Below, piece after piece: positions 24,487 through 34,358 of a stretch of 64,000 nucleotides of DNA. Both the position numbers and the translations under genes were made by a program. The notes below the pieces were generated by a model. That model was not told where the DNA came from, searched no databases, and saw only the letters and a program-made list of their open reading frames with translations. This stretch comes from Kiloniella sp. EL199 (lineage in GTDB: Bacteria > Pseudomonadota > Alphaproteobacteria > Kiloniellales > Kiloniellaceae): positions 239,612 through 303,611 of the forward strand of contig NZ_OMPU01000014.1 of NCBI RefSeq assembly GCF_900313065.1. Reading direction: 5' to 3'. The number at the start of each line of letters is the position of its first letter. The stretch's first letter is position 1.

Positions 24487-24618
24487 CTGGCTGTTGAGCT
24501 TGCTCCGGCTGGTCTGTTTCCAGGCTCCGGCCTGGGGGTCTTCGGACCCCACGTCTCCCAGACGTGAAGCCTCCCTGTTCAACTTGCCCCCAAGACATTG
24601 TTCTTGGGGGTTTTTTTT
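24487..24618 (+). ncRNA. Structured small RNA, possible AbcR/alpha-r15-type sRNA
   Basis: About 130 nt of highly structured G/C-rich sequence sits in an A/T-rich gap and ends in a strong terminator. GTTGAGC (24492-24498) can close with GTTCAAC (24577-24583). Inside lie AGGC/GCCT, a GGGGTC-UUCG-GACCCC hairpin (24535-24550) and an ACGTCT-CCC-AGACGT hairpin (24551-24565). C-rich, ribosome-binding-site-like stretches CUCCC and CCUCCC are in a loop and a single-stranded joint. In rhizobia and Brucella, AbcR (alpha-r15) sRNAs lie beside the VtlR/LsrB gene and use such C-rich loops with Hfq to block ABC-transporter mRNAs. The position and layout match; primary sequence identity was not tested. The 5' end is approximate. 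Confidence 0.65.
24587..24618 (+). terminator. Rho-independent terminator of the sRNA
   Basis: CCCCCAAGA (24587-24595) pairs perfectly with TCTTGGGGG (24602-24610), 6-nt loop, followed by eight T. Confidence 0.93.
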
Positions 24619-24784
24619 GCTCAATCGATTCCTGATATTACTCTAATGTATTTATTTTACTCCTTTTCACAATGTTCTCACCACATTTAGTCATCTTTCT
24701 AATCGTTACGATAACTATGAATGGCCAAGCCAGCATGCTACACAGCTTATGAGTAATGAAGCAAACGTCCAAACAGGAAACACT

Positions 24785-25342
24785 ATGAAAATATTTATGG
24801 CTCTATCTTTTTTGCTTGTTACAGCGTCTATCTGTTCTGCTGATGAATTTAATGAAGTTAAAGCCGCTTGCGATGCTGGAAACCCAAAAGGATGTTATTA
24901 TCTCGGGTTATCTTACGAGGGCGGAATTGGGGTCGAACAAAATTTTCAAAAAGCAGTTATTCCATATAATTACGCATGCAATGGCGGATACTCTAAAGGA
25001 TGTATTAATCTAGGAGAGATGTATAGAAATGGTTATAAGATCGAACGAAATCTTGAAAAAGCAGCAGCCCTATTCACACATGCATGTGAAAATAATTACA
25101 TAATAGGGTGTTACTCCCTTGGAATCGCGTATTTGCATGGAGAAGGCATTCAGCAGAATTCTCAAAAAGCCGCGATCAAATTCAAACAAGCCTGTAATGC
25201 CGATGACGCGCCATCATGTTATGTCCTAGCAGATTTGTATCATGACGGAGAAGGCGTCGTACAAAATATCGAAAACACAACAATATATTTCCAGAAAGCC
25301 TGTAACTTAGGGCTTTCAAAAGCTTGTGAAAGGCTTAATTGA
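24785..25342 (+). CDS. Secreted Sel1-repeat, cysteine-rich protein
   Basis: The frame opens at 24749, but the ATG at 24785 has AGGA seven bases upstream and begins a clean signal peptide (MKIFMALSFLLVTASICSA), so I use it (185 residues). The mature protein is built of four to five Sel1-like helical repeats of about 36 residues, each with a Cys pair (KGCYYLG, YACN; KGCINLG, HACE; IGCYSLG, QACN; PSCYVLA, KACN). This is the pattern of Helicobacter Hcp proteins, with one disulfide per repeat. It should be periplasmic and bind a protein or peptidoglycan partner. Codon use is more A/T-rich than the neighbours, which may mean acquisition. Confidence 0.8.
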   Translation: MKIFMALSFLLVTASICSADEFNEVKAACDAGNPKGCYYLGLSYEGGIGVEQNFQKAVIPYNYACNGGYSKGCINLGEMYRNGYKIERNLEKAAALFTHACENNYIIGCYSLGIAYLHGEGIQQNSQKAAIKFKQACNADDAPSCYVLADLYHDGEGVVQNIENTTIYFQKACNLGLSKACERLN

Positions 25343-25374
25343 AATATGCACAAATCTAAACCATAATAAAATAA

Positions 25375-25401
25375 GAGTGCTGACGAAGAGTATCAGCACT
25401 C
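25375..25401. terminator. Terminator between convergent genes
   Basis: GAGTGCTGA (25375-25383) pairs with TCAGCACTC (25393-25401). On the minus strand it is followed by a T-rich stretch, so it mainly serves the MFS gene. Confidence 0.7.
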
Positions 25402-25422
25402 CAATAAGATACAGCTTGCCCC

Positions 25423-26643
25423 CTACTCCGCAGCCTGCGGCAAAGATTGCGTCCCACCTATAACAACCTCATTACCCGGCCTTGGATCTCTCGGTACATT
25501 GAAAGCCAAAATCAAGGATATCACAGCCATGCCTGCACCAGCAGCGAAGACCATCCACATGGCTTCGTCGGGGAAGGCATGTCCGAAGAGGACCGGTATA
25601 AAGACAGCCGGGATATGGTTGATGGAAAAGCTGACGCCAGAGGTAGAGGCAATATCTTTGGGATCAGCGATTTTTTGCAGGTAGCTTTTCTGTGCAATGG
25701 CAAAGGAAAAGAACAGGTGATCCAATATATAGAGGACAGCACCGATCCAGGCTTCTGCGACCAGGGCATAGCCAGAAAATACCAGAATAAGCCCGATGTA
25801 TTCACAGACCAATGCGCGGCGCTCGCCCCAGCGTGAGATGAATTTACCGATTTTAGGCGCAAGCCAGAAATTAATCGCCTGATTCACCAAGTAGAGCATG
25901 GTGATTTCGGCCACAGAAAAATCGAACTTCACGACCATCATAAAGCTGGCAAAAGCGACAAAGATCTGACGACGCGCTCCGCCCATAAAGGTCAGCGCAT
26001 AAAAGAGCCAATAGCGTTTGCGCAAGATCATCTTCTTGTGCTGCACTTCCTTTGGCTGATAGGAAGGAAAAGCAAATACAACAAACAGGACGAGCAAGAT
26101 GGTCATGGTACCACCCGCCAGATAGACCCATTTATAATCAAGGCCAAAAAAGGTGAAGATCACCCAGATCATGCCGTAGGCAATGATTGACGCGATGGAA
26201 CGGGCAGAAAGCTGTCGCCCCATAGACAAGGGCGCGCGTTCCTTATCAACCCACTGCAGGGTTAGCGACATCTGGACGGTTTCGTAATAGTGAAACCCCA
26301 CAGACATGATAACGGTGGTCACATAGAGGCCAAAGGCACTGGGGTAAAAGCCCGTAACGGCAACACCCACGCCCAACAGAATTAAAGCCATAAGGCCAAA
26401 AGTGCGTTCCTTGATAAAAAGAAGGAACAAAAGAGCGCTCACCACCAAGAGGCCGGGAATTTCACGCACAGACTGCAAGATGCCGATTTCAGCGAGACCA
26501 AAGTCGGCCTTTTCCACAACAAAATTATTCAGCAGGCTCATCCAGGTTGCAAAGGCCAACGGCATGGCCGCGGAAAGAATGATCAGGCAACCTTCAGGCG
26601 TACGCCAGACTTCCGGTTTCAAATAATGACCGAGGGATTTCAT
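25423..26643 (-). CDS. Major facilitator superfamily transporter
   Basis: A 406-residue inner-membrane protein with about twelve predicted membrane helices in two halves. The loop between helices 2 and 3 is short and reads SVREIPGLLVV. No known substrate signature is recognised. The basic loop LRKRYWLFYALTFMGGARRQ begins the second half. It is transcribed divergently from an AraC-type regulator with a 119-bp shared promoter region, so it is probably the regulator's target. Substrate and direction of transport are unknown. Confidence 0.85.
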   Translation of the reverse strand: MKSLGHYLKPEVWRTPEGCLIILSAAMPLAFATWMSLLNNFVVEKADFGLAEIGILQSVREIPGLLVVSALLFLLFIKERTFGLMALILLGVGVAVTGFYPSAFGLYVTTVIMSVGFHYYETVQMSLTLQWVDKERAPLSMGRQLSARSIASIIAYGMIWVIFTFFGLDYKWVYLAGGTMTILLVLFVVFAFPSYQPKEVQHKKMILRKRYWLFYALTFMGGARRQIFVAFASFMMVVKFDFSVAEITMLYLVNQAINFWLAPKIGKFISRWGERRALVCEYIGLILVFSGYALVAEAWIGAVLYILDHLFFSFAIAQKSYLQKIADPKDIASTSGVSFSINHIPAVFIPVLFGHAFPDEAMWMVFAAGAGMAVISLILAFNVPRDPRPGNEVVIGGTQSLPQAAE

Positions 26644-26672
26644 ATGTTATTTTCCATCAAGACTTTTTTTAA

Positions 26673-26720
26673 TTATCGTTACAATAAGACATAGCGACGA
26701 AGGCTGTCTTGCGTTATCGT
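26673..26720. promoter_or_regulatory. Repeats in the MFS/AraC divergent promoter
   Basis: TTATCGT occurs directly at 26673-26679 and 26714-26720, and AAGACA (26686-26691) mirrors TGTCTT (26705-26710) between them. Direct half-sites with about 41 bp between starts suit an AraC-type regulator. Confidence 0.4.
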
Positions 26721-26762
26721 GCCATATGATATCGACAAACGGACATTTGCGGGAAAAACCTC

Positions 26763-27563
26763 ATGAGAATTGAACCGCTACCCAATCAGCCCTTGGTATC
26801 GAAACCCAATGATGTGCCAGAAGAACTGGTGCGCCCGGTAATGGTACGCGCTGCGAATATGCGCCCCGGCAGGCGGGTCTTGCCCCACAGTCATGCATGG
26901 TGCCAACTCGCCTACGCAGCCGAAGGGGTTCTCGCTATTTACACAGATCAGGGTAGCTGGGTCGTGCCCCCGCAACGGGCCGTGTGGATCCCCCATGAAA
27001 CTGATCACGAAGTCTATTCCCCCCACGGTTCAAAATGGCGGGCGCTGCATCTGGACAAAGAATTCTCTCAGGGTATGCCAGATAGCTGTTGCGTTATTTC
27101 CGTCTCAAAGCTGTTGAGGGAAATGTTACTGCACGCTGCCAATCTACCCATAGAATATGATGAGCAAGGGCCTGATGGGCGGATGATGCAGGTTCTTATG
27201 GATCAGATCCGGACAGCCAGAACCGTTCCCCTTCACTTACCCCTTCCTCAGGATCTCAGGTTACGTCGTGTTACCGAGTGTTTAATCCACACTCCTTCTG
27301 ATCCGAGAGGATTAGGAGATCTCGCCAACGATGCGGGCGCAAGTAGCCGTACGCTTGCAAGATTGTTTTCCAAAGAACTGGGCATGACCTTTCGCCAATG
27401 GCGTAGCCAGTGCCGCCTGATGGCATCCATGGAACGTCTGGCTCATGGCGAACCGGTGACATCTGTCGCTATTGATTTGGGATATGACAGCCCCAGTGCC
27501 TTTATCGCCATGTTCAAACGTACCTTGGGAAAACCCCCTGCCGCCTATTTCGCCGCTCAATAA
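26763..27563 (+). CDS. AraC-family transcriptional regulator
   Basis: A 266-residue regulator with an N-terminal cupin-like sensing domain (RVLPHSHAWCQLAYAAEGVLAIY, and VWIPHETDHEV) and a C-terminal pair of helix-turn-helix motifs (about 165-262: GLGDLANDAGASSRTLARLFSKELG and VTSVAIDLGYDSPSAFIAMFKRTLGKPPAAYF). The second helix-turn-helix is the most conserved part of the family. It is divergent from the MFS gene and ends just before a bidirectional terminator. Confidence 0.9.
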   Translation: MRIEPLPNQPLVSKPNDVPEELVRPVMVRAANMRPGRRVLPHSHAWCQLAYAAEGVLAIYTDQGSWVVPPQRAVWIPHETDHEVYSPHGSKWRALHLDKEFSQGMPDSCCVISVSKLLREMLLHAANLPIEYDEQGPDGRMMQVLMDQIRTARTVPLHLPLPQDLRLRRVTECLIHTPSDPRGLGDLANDAGASSRTLARLFSKELGMTFRQWRSQCRLMASMERLAHGEPVTSVAIDLGYDSPSAFIAMFKRTLGKPPAAYFAAQ

Positions 27564-27597
27564 AAAAAGCCACGCATTTCTGCGTGGCTTCTTAATT
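27562..27597. terminator. Bidirectional Rho-independent terminator
   Basis: AAGCCACGCA (27567-27576) pairs perfectly with TGCGTGGCTT (27581-27590) around TTTC, preceded by a run of A and followed by a T-rich stretch. It separates the convergent AraC and BCCT genes. Confidence 0.92.
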
Positions 27598-27611
27598 TTC
27601 ATGCCGAAAGA

Positions 27612-29462
27612 TTATTCAGCTGCTTGTGTCGTCTCTGCAATCTTCTCTCTGTGGTTATCTCTATAGAGAGCCTTGGCAAGAGAGATCACCATCAGAACCA
27701 TCACCATTGTGAAGGGAAGCGCCCCAATGATCATCGCATTCTGAAGCGCGCCAAAAGGATTTGCTTCTGCACCACTATTACCAGCAATAATCAAAGCACC
27801 GATTACACTGGTTAGAATCACGCCCCAGATAATGCGGTGCTTGATACCTGTTTCCTGCTCACCACCGGACATAATTGTATTCATCACAAGAATACCAGAG
27901 TCAGCCGATGTCACCAGGAAGGTCATGATCAGAACAACACACATGATCGTTAAACCGGACAGAACACCGCCGGAAAGCATCTGACCAAGGGTCACAAATA
28001 GCTTTGCAGTATTGGTCGCGCCGATAATCGCGCCATCAGCAACGCCCGTTAGCTCAAGATCAATTGCTGTTCCGCCAAGGATGGTCATCCACAGGAAACA
28101 AACAATCGCCGGTGCGATAACACATCCAAGGATGAATTCACGAACAGTACGACCTTTGGAAATACGCGCAAGGAAAAGACCAACAAATGGAGAGAAAGCA
28201 ATCCACCACGCCCAGTAGAAGGTTGTCCAGCCGGCTTGCCACCCAAACTGACGTCCTTCTGTACCAGCAGCATAAAGTGCTACCGCGACTTCGTCTGAAT
28301 TCTCAAGTGCAGTCACAGAGGCAGGCAAAGTCTCTTTGAAACCGTCCAAAGATCCCCATGCGTTGGTCGCACCGCTAAAGATAGACGCAATGTCTTCGGC
28401 TGGCAGACCTTTGGCAACGTCAGGAAGCGCCATCGCAAACTCTTCAGCAGACAGCGGGCCATAAGCACCAAATGACATTTGAGCGAAGTGAAGGATATAA
28501 TCAACCAAACTCGTACCAAAGGTTGTCATTGCAAAAGCAAAAGAGCCAAAGAAAACAAATGTCAGAAGCAGGATGATTGATAGTACCAGGTTGAGGTTAG
28601 AGAGATACTTGATCCCGCGACCAACACCAGAAACGGCAGACAGGATTGATAACCCCATAATGATGAACAACGCCGCAAGCAAACCAACGACACTTGGTTT
28701 TGGCGCTTCGGCATCGCCGTTCATAAGCCAGCTCATATCTGTGACAGCATAAACACCATCTACAAATTGGCTGACACCAAAGCCAATGGTCACTGATACA
28801 CCAAGAATGGTCGCAACAACGCCAAGAACATCAACGATGTGACCAAATGTTCCATTGATCATTTTACCAAAAAGAGGGGTCAGAGCTGAACGAATCGTCA
28901 AAGGCATATCGCGAGTGTATGCGTAGTAAGCCAATGACAGTCCTGTGGTCACATAAATAGCCCAGGCATGAAAACCATAGTGCAGGAAGGTATAGCGATA
29001 GCCAGATTGGACCGCCTCTTCAGTATTTGGAACCACATCTCCATCAATGATAACCGGGTTTGATCCCCATAGACCGAGAGGTTCTGCGGTCGCGAAGACC
29101 ATCAAACCAACTCCAAGGCCAGCACCAAACATCATTGAGAACCATGAAAAGTTGGAAAATTCAGGCTTAACCCCTTCAGCACCCAGCCTTTTCCTGCCTG
29201 AGGCCGGTATCAAGGCAATGATAAACAGGAAGAATGCAAAACCGCCAACGGCGATAATATAAAAGGTGTTAAAACTATTCAGGACGTTAGAATTCAAAGC
29301 AGACAGGACGCTATTGGCATTGCCCGGCCAGACCAGCGCCCATATAACAAGTAGGGTCATACTGATCTTACTGATTAGGGCAATGGGGACACTGTATCCC
29401 TCATAAAAGCCTCCCTCGGCCTTCTTGATCTCAAGATCAGTGAATGGTGGTTTGATTGACAT
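27612..29462 (-). CDS. BCCT-family betaine/carnitine/choline transporter
   Basis: A 616-residue secondary transporter with about twelve membrane helices, importing compatible solutes such as glycine betaine, choline or DMSP, usually with Na+. The glycine stretch MFGAGLGVGLMVFATAEPL and the signature WTTFYWAWWIAFSPFVGLFLARISKGRT are diagnostic. A loop near residues 355-400 is longer than in short members. It suggests osmotic adaptation in saline water or use of methylated amines. No choline or betaine catabolic gene is adjacent, so it probably acts as an osmoprotectant importer. The exact substrate is not readable. Confidence 0.92.
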   Translation of the reverse strand: MSIKPPFTDLEIKKAEGGFYEGYSVPIALISKISMTLLVIWALVWPGNANSVLSALNSNVLNSFNTFYIIAVGGFAFFLFIIALIPASGRKRLGAEGVKPEFSNFSWFSMMFGAGLGVGLMVFATAEPLGLWGSNPVIIDGDVVPNTEEAVQSGYRYTFLHYGFHAWAIYVTTGLSLAYYAYTRDMPLTIRSALTPLFGKMINGTFGHIVDVLGVVATILGVSVTIGFGVSQFVDGVYAVTDMSWLMNGDAEAPKPSVVGLLAALFIIMGLSILSAVSGVGRGIKYLSNLNLVLSIILLLTFVFFGSFAFAMTTFGTSLVDYILHFAQMSFGAYGPLSAEEFAMALPDVAKGLPAEDIASIFSGATNAWGSLDGFKETLPASVTALENSDEVAVALYAAGTEGRQFGWQAGWTTFYWAWWIAFSPFVGLFLARISKGRTVREFILGCVIAPAIVCFLWMTILGGTAIDLELTGVADGAIIGATNTAKLFVTLGQMLSGGVLSGLTIMCVVLIMTFLVTSADSGILVMNTIMSGGEQETGIKHRIIWGVILTSVIGALIIAGNSGAEANPFGALQNAMIIGALPFTMVMVLMVISLAKALYRDNHREKIAETTQAAE

Positions 29463-30122
29463 TATGTTTCCCCGTTTAGATCTTTATTATCGTTTTTTGT
29501 GTAGCAGCTTTATTAACTCTGATTACTCAAAACGATTTTTGGCAAAAACGGGTGCAGTCGAGTACACCGGAGTATTTTTATTATCTATCTATGTCTTTGC
29601 AAGAAGCCCAAGTATGATTTCACAGAGTTCAAACAGATAGCTGTCACCAGAGTACTTCATTTTTCCTCATAACGTTACACAAATATTACTTTAACTTTCA
29701 CACAAATATTCAGTCAAATTTAAATTATTTAAGTTTATTAAAATAAAATTGAAATAACCTTAAGAATTATTGACCTAAAAACCATGAATATACGAGACCA
29801 AAAAAGCAGATCGATCCTCATCGACACTTTCTCTTTTAGATCTTTCCAAGCATCTTTTAAGCTAAAACGTTACGCGTCCTGTCAACACCACAACCTGCTG
29901 GCAAGAAAATTATTTCGGTTAAGATTAGTATCGAATGTTCATCCAGTTATAACTCGAACTGACAATACTTTTCATATCATTTTTAGCAACATTCTCATGA
30001 ACCTAAAACTCCCTCTAAAATAGAAAAATACAACTATTAACTCTCTTTGTATTTGACCTTAAACAGAACCTAGGGGAGTATATAGCTCCTCACATTTTGC
30101 GGTCATTTCCTGGAATTCAATC
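29463..30122. other. 660-bp A/T-rich intergenic region
   Basis: This region lies between divergent bcct and the protease lipoprotein gene. It contains a pair of 11-bp direct repeats (listed separately) and a long A/T-only-like stretch around 29715-29765. A 79-codon frame at 29784-30023 has no Shine-Dalgarno sequence or recognisable protein pattern and is probably not a gene. Confidence 0.6.
29677..29710. promoter_or_regulatory. Two 11-bp direct repeats
   Basis: ACACAAATATT occurs at 29677-29687 and 29700-29710, 23 bp apart, about two helical turns. The pair lies about 215 bp upstream of the BCCT gene and could bind a regulator. Confidence 0.35.
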
Positions 30123-31298
30123 ATGCAAATCAAAAGCTTAATTTGTTTAGCGTTATCACTGCTAATTTCAGGATGCGGAATATCAGCCACATATCAATCA
30201 AAAGGCGACTATTCTGCGCAGAATGATAAGCAGTACAACTATGCAATTTTATCACCACTGTCTCATCCTCTAGCTAAACAAGAGATGCGTGGTTTCCTCC
30301 TTGAGAGAGGTTATACGGTTATACCAGCCAACCTGTACAAAGCTGTTCTAGAAAACTTTATCATTCATGATGCACTCGTTTTTCAATGTAATGCAGCCGG
30401 TACAGCGGAAAGAGCCGTGATAGGCATCTCACAAAAAGTAAGCTGTTCAGCAGTCGATTATGAAACAGGAAAACCAGTTTATAACGGCTTTGGGGAACAT
30501 ATGGGGGACTTTGAGGAAGATGACTTTATCGGTGCAACAGCAGCAGCCTTAAATAACATTTTTCCTACCGGACAGGTAGGGCGTATTTTGACGATACAAG
30601 AGCTCGCAACAAACTTTGCTCAAAAAGAAACTTCTCCTTCTGCATCAGGATCAGAAAAAGAGAATGAATCATCTGAGTCAACTGGCACAGGCTTCTTCGT
30701 TAACAACAAAGGTTATGTAGCAACAAATCATCACGTCATAGATGGGTGTAAACAAATCAATATAAAAAACAGCCTTGGCGCAACATCAAGTGCTGAAGTC
30801 ATAATATTTTCCGAAGAAGACGATCTTGCAGTAATAAAAACCAAGATTAAATCTAATAAATTTGCTTCAGTTTCAGCGCCTCCCCTGCAAGGAGAATATG
30901 TAGCAACATATGGCTTCCCTCTTCCTGGGCTTTTATCAACAGATGGTATTTATACTGATGGAAGAATTAATGCTTTAAGAGGTATGGGAAGCAATAAAAA
31001 CTTCCTACAGGTTTCAGTTCCTGTGCAACACGGAAATAGTGGTGGAGCATTAGTAAACAAATACGGTGAGTTAGTCGGAGTTATTGCCTCAAAGCTCAAT
31101 GCCGTTGCAGTCGCGGGTATGACAGGTGACATCCCTCAGAATGTTAACTTCGCCGTCAAAGAAAGCCGCTTAACGCGGCTTCTTGACAGAGTCGATGTAC
31201 CCTATAATTCACACGAAACAAAAAACACCAAATATTTACCTGAAGACCTGAATAACAAAATCAAAGCTTACTCAGTCTTAATTCATTGCAAAAGCTGA
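30123..31298 (+). CDS. Lipoprotein with trypsin-like (DegP-type) protease domain
   Basis: A 391-residue predicted lipoprotein: lipobox LISGC with Cys18. Residues about 35-160 form a domain I do not recognise. A low-complexity Ser/Glu linker (165-187) joins it to a serine protease domain of the trypsin/DegP fold. The triad is complete: His204 (YVATNHHVID), Asp234 (DDLAVIK) and Ser306 (QHGNSGGALV). There is no PDZ domain after it. It should act in the periplasm, tethered to a membrane, in protein quality control or activation of a partner. The tail after about 360 is short and polar. Confidence 0.82.
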   Translation: MQIKSLICLALSLLISGCGISATYQSKGDYSAQNDKQYNYAILSPLSHPLAKQEMRGFLLERGYTVIPANLYKAVLENFIIHDALVFQCNAAGTAERAVIGISQKVSCSAVDYETGKPVYNGFGEHMGDFEEDDFIGATAAALNNIFPTGQVGRILTIQELATNFAQKETSPSASGSEKENESSESTGTGFFVNNKGYVATNHHVIDGCKQINIKNSLGATSSAEVIIFSEEDDLAVIKTKIKSNKFASVSAPPLQGEYVATYGFPLPGLLSTDGIYTDGRINALRGMGSNKNFLQVSVPVQHGNSGGALVNKYGELVGVIASKLNAVAVAGMTGDIPQNVNFAVKESRLTRLLDRVDVPYNSHETKNTKYLPEDLNNKIKAYSVLIHCKS

Positions 31299-31310
31299 TC
31301 TTCTCTCAAT

Positions 31311-32318
31311 TTAAGTATAAAGACGTTCGCCTTTAATATCTTTATATAGATCAGCGACTTCATCAGCATATCCGTTAAACAACAGTGTCGGCACCCGCTC
31401 GCTTTTGCCGAGTGGTTGCTCAGTAGCCTGGCTCCAACGCGCATGGGCAACGTCCGGGTTAACATTCGCCCAGAACCCATATTCCGATTCTTGAATTTCT
31501 TCCCAGAATGAAATCGGTCTTTCATCTGTGAAGGTAAATTTTATAATCGACTTCGTAGATTTAAAACCGTATTTCCACGGTGTTACTAATCGAAGCGGTG
31601 CTCCGTTCTGTTTTGGCATTGGCTTGCCATAAATCCCTGTGGCAATAAACGCAAGATCGTGAGATGCCTCTTCAATCGTCAATCCCTCGATATAGGGCCA
31701 GGGATACCAATGCGCTTTCTGACCGCTGGCAATATCAGGCAGATTAAAGGTCTCCATACGGATATACTTTGCACTGGACAACGGACGAGCAAGTTCGACC
31801 AGTTTCCGTAAAGGAAACCCGGTCCACGGAACAGCCATCGACCATGCTTCAACACAACGATGACGGTAGAAACGTTCTTCAAAATCAATCCTTGCAAAAA
31901 GATCATCTACATCCAGCAGCATCTCCTTCTCTACCATGCCATCTATGGCAATCGACCATGGGCGCAAGTGCAAAGCCTGAGCTTTTTTATGAATGTTTTT
32001 CGAAGAACCAAATTCATAAAAATTGTTATAGGTTGTCGCAAGCTCTTCAAGACTCAGATCCCGATCAAGCTTATAGTGATCGTTTCGTTTCGCAGGATAA
32101 TATTTGGCGCTTGGATCCAGACTGGACTGCGTTGTTGTCTTTTCGGACGGTGCTGTTGCCTCTGCCGAGGGTTCATCACACCCCGTCACAAGGCCGGCGG
32201 ATAAAACTGCTGATCCCAAAGCAGCTTGCTTCATAAAATTGCGCCTATTCAAATATACACTTTCCTCGGTTAACTGACTTTCTTTCAGCTCCCAAGGTTT
32301 GCAAAATTTCAATAACAT
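31311..32318 (-). CDS. msrP: Periplasmic methionine sulfoxide reductase, catalytic subunit
   Basis: MsrP (YedY) is a molybdopterin enzyme that repairs oxidised methionine in periplasmic proteins. A twin-arginine motif (NRRNFMKQAALG, Arg25-Arg26) directs Tat export of the folded enzyme. Cys155 in YRHRCVEAWSMAVPW is the molybdenum ligand. The block KYGFKSTKSIIKF and WEEIQESEYGFWANVNP are typical near the C-terminus. The 335-residue length is normal. The heme membrane subunit MsrQ, usually the next gene, is missing here. The Tat signal ends in LVTGC, which resembles a lipobox. Moco genes lie about 14 kb away. Confidence 0.92.
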   Translation of the reverse strand: MLLKFCKPWELKESQLTEESVYLNRRNFMKQAALGSAVLSAGLVTGCDEPSAEATAPSEKTTTQSSLDPSAKYYPAKRNDHYKLDRDLSLEELATTYNNFYEFGSSKNIHKKAQALHLRPWSIAIDGMVEKEMLLDVDDLFARIDFEERFYRHRCVEAWSMAVPWTGFPLRKLVELARPLSSAKYIRMETFNLPDIASGQKAHWYPWPYIEGLTIEEASHDLAFIATGIYGKPMPKQNGAPLRLVTPWKYGFKSTKSIIKFTFTDERPISFWEEIQESEYGFWANVNPDVAHARWSQATEQPLGKSERVPTLLFNGYADEVADLYKDIKGERLYT

Positions 32319-32429
32319 TATAAATCCTCTGTCATGTTACAGTTACAGAGATACTCTTTGTCTTTCTCACAAACAAATCACTGCTGCGTTAACACCCCGT
32401 GTAACAGATACTTCAAGCTATCAACAAAA

Positions 32430-32461
32430 TGAAAAAGGGTACATCGAATGATGCACCCTTT
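32430..32461 (-). terminator. Rho-independent terminator of the aspartate aminotransferase gene
   Basis: AAAGGGT (32434-32440) pairs with ACCCTTT (32455-32461), with CATC/GATG extending the stem. Read on the minus strand it is followed by a T-run. Confidence 0.75.
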
Positions 32462-32529
32462 CATAGTTTTAAACCAAATCCTCTCGTTCAAATATTTCGC
32501 GAGAAACTGATCGTATCCTTAACTCATCT

Positions 32530-34109
<1,580 letters not shown>

Positions 34110-34313
34110 ATGCACCGAACAGGATATGTCCGCGATTCATACAAGCAAAATGATCGGAAAACTGGTCTTGTGAGTCTGACAGCTCTTTTGGTTCTGTTGG
34201 TATTTGTTTCGACAGTTTCTGTTTCTTTAGCTGCGATCCTGTCCCCAGAAAGCTTTCTTGCTGACCGGATGACCCACCAAGAACGAGACGAAATAAAAAA
34301 AGAGTCTCAATAG
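34110..34313 (+). CDS. Small single-pass membrane protein, unknown function
   Basis: A 67-residue predicted protein. A polar, basic N-terminus (MHRTGYVRDSYKQNDRKTG) is followed by one hydrophobic helix (about 20-43, LVSLTALLVLLVFVSTVSVSLAA) and a charged tail (MTHQERDEIKKES). GAGGAG lies about 8 bases before the ATG, which supports translation. I know no family for it. It stands alone and converges on ahpD. It is small enough that it could be spurious, but the helix and ribosome-binding site argue for a gene. Confidence 0.5.
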   Translation: MHRTGYVRDSYKQNDRKTGLVSLTALLVLLVFVSTVSVSLAAILSPESFLADRMTHQERDEIKKESQ

Positions 34314-34358
34314 CCTCTTTCCTTGCACACTGCTTTTAAATCTTAGAAAGTTACTTTC

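Noticed and set aside
24487..24618. 6S RNA or signal-recognition-particle RNA as the identity of the sRNA
   Set aside because: I do not see the long bubble-containing rod of 6S RNA or the GGAAGCAGCC-type helix of SRP RNA, and the location favours an AbcR-like RNA. Not fully excluded without a covariance search.
29784..30023. 79-codon frame in the intergenic region before the protease gene
   Set aside because: There is no Shine-Dalgarno sequence and no recognisable pattern; composition is that of an A/T-rich spacer.
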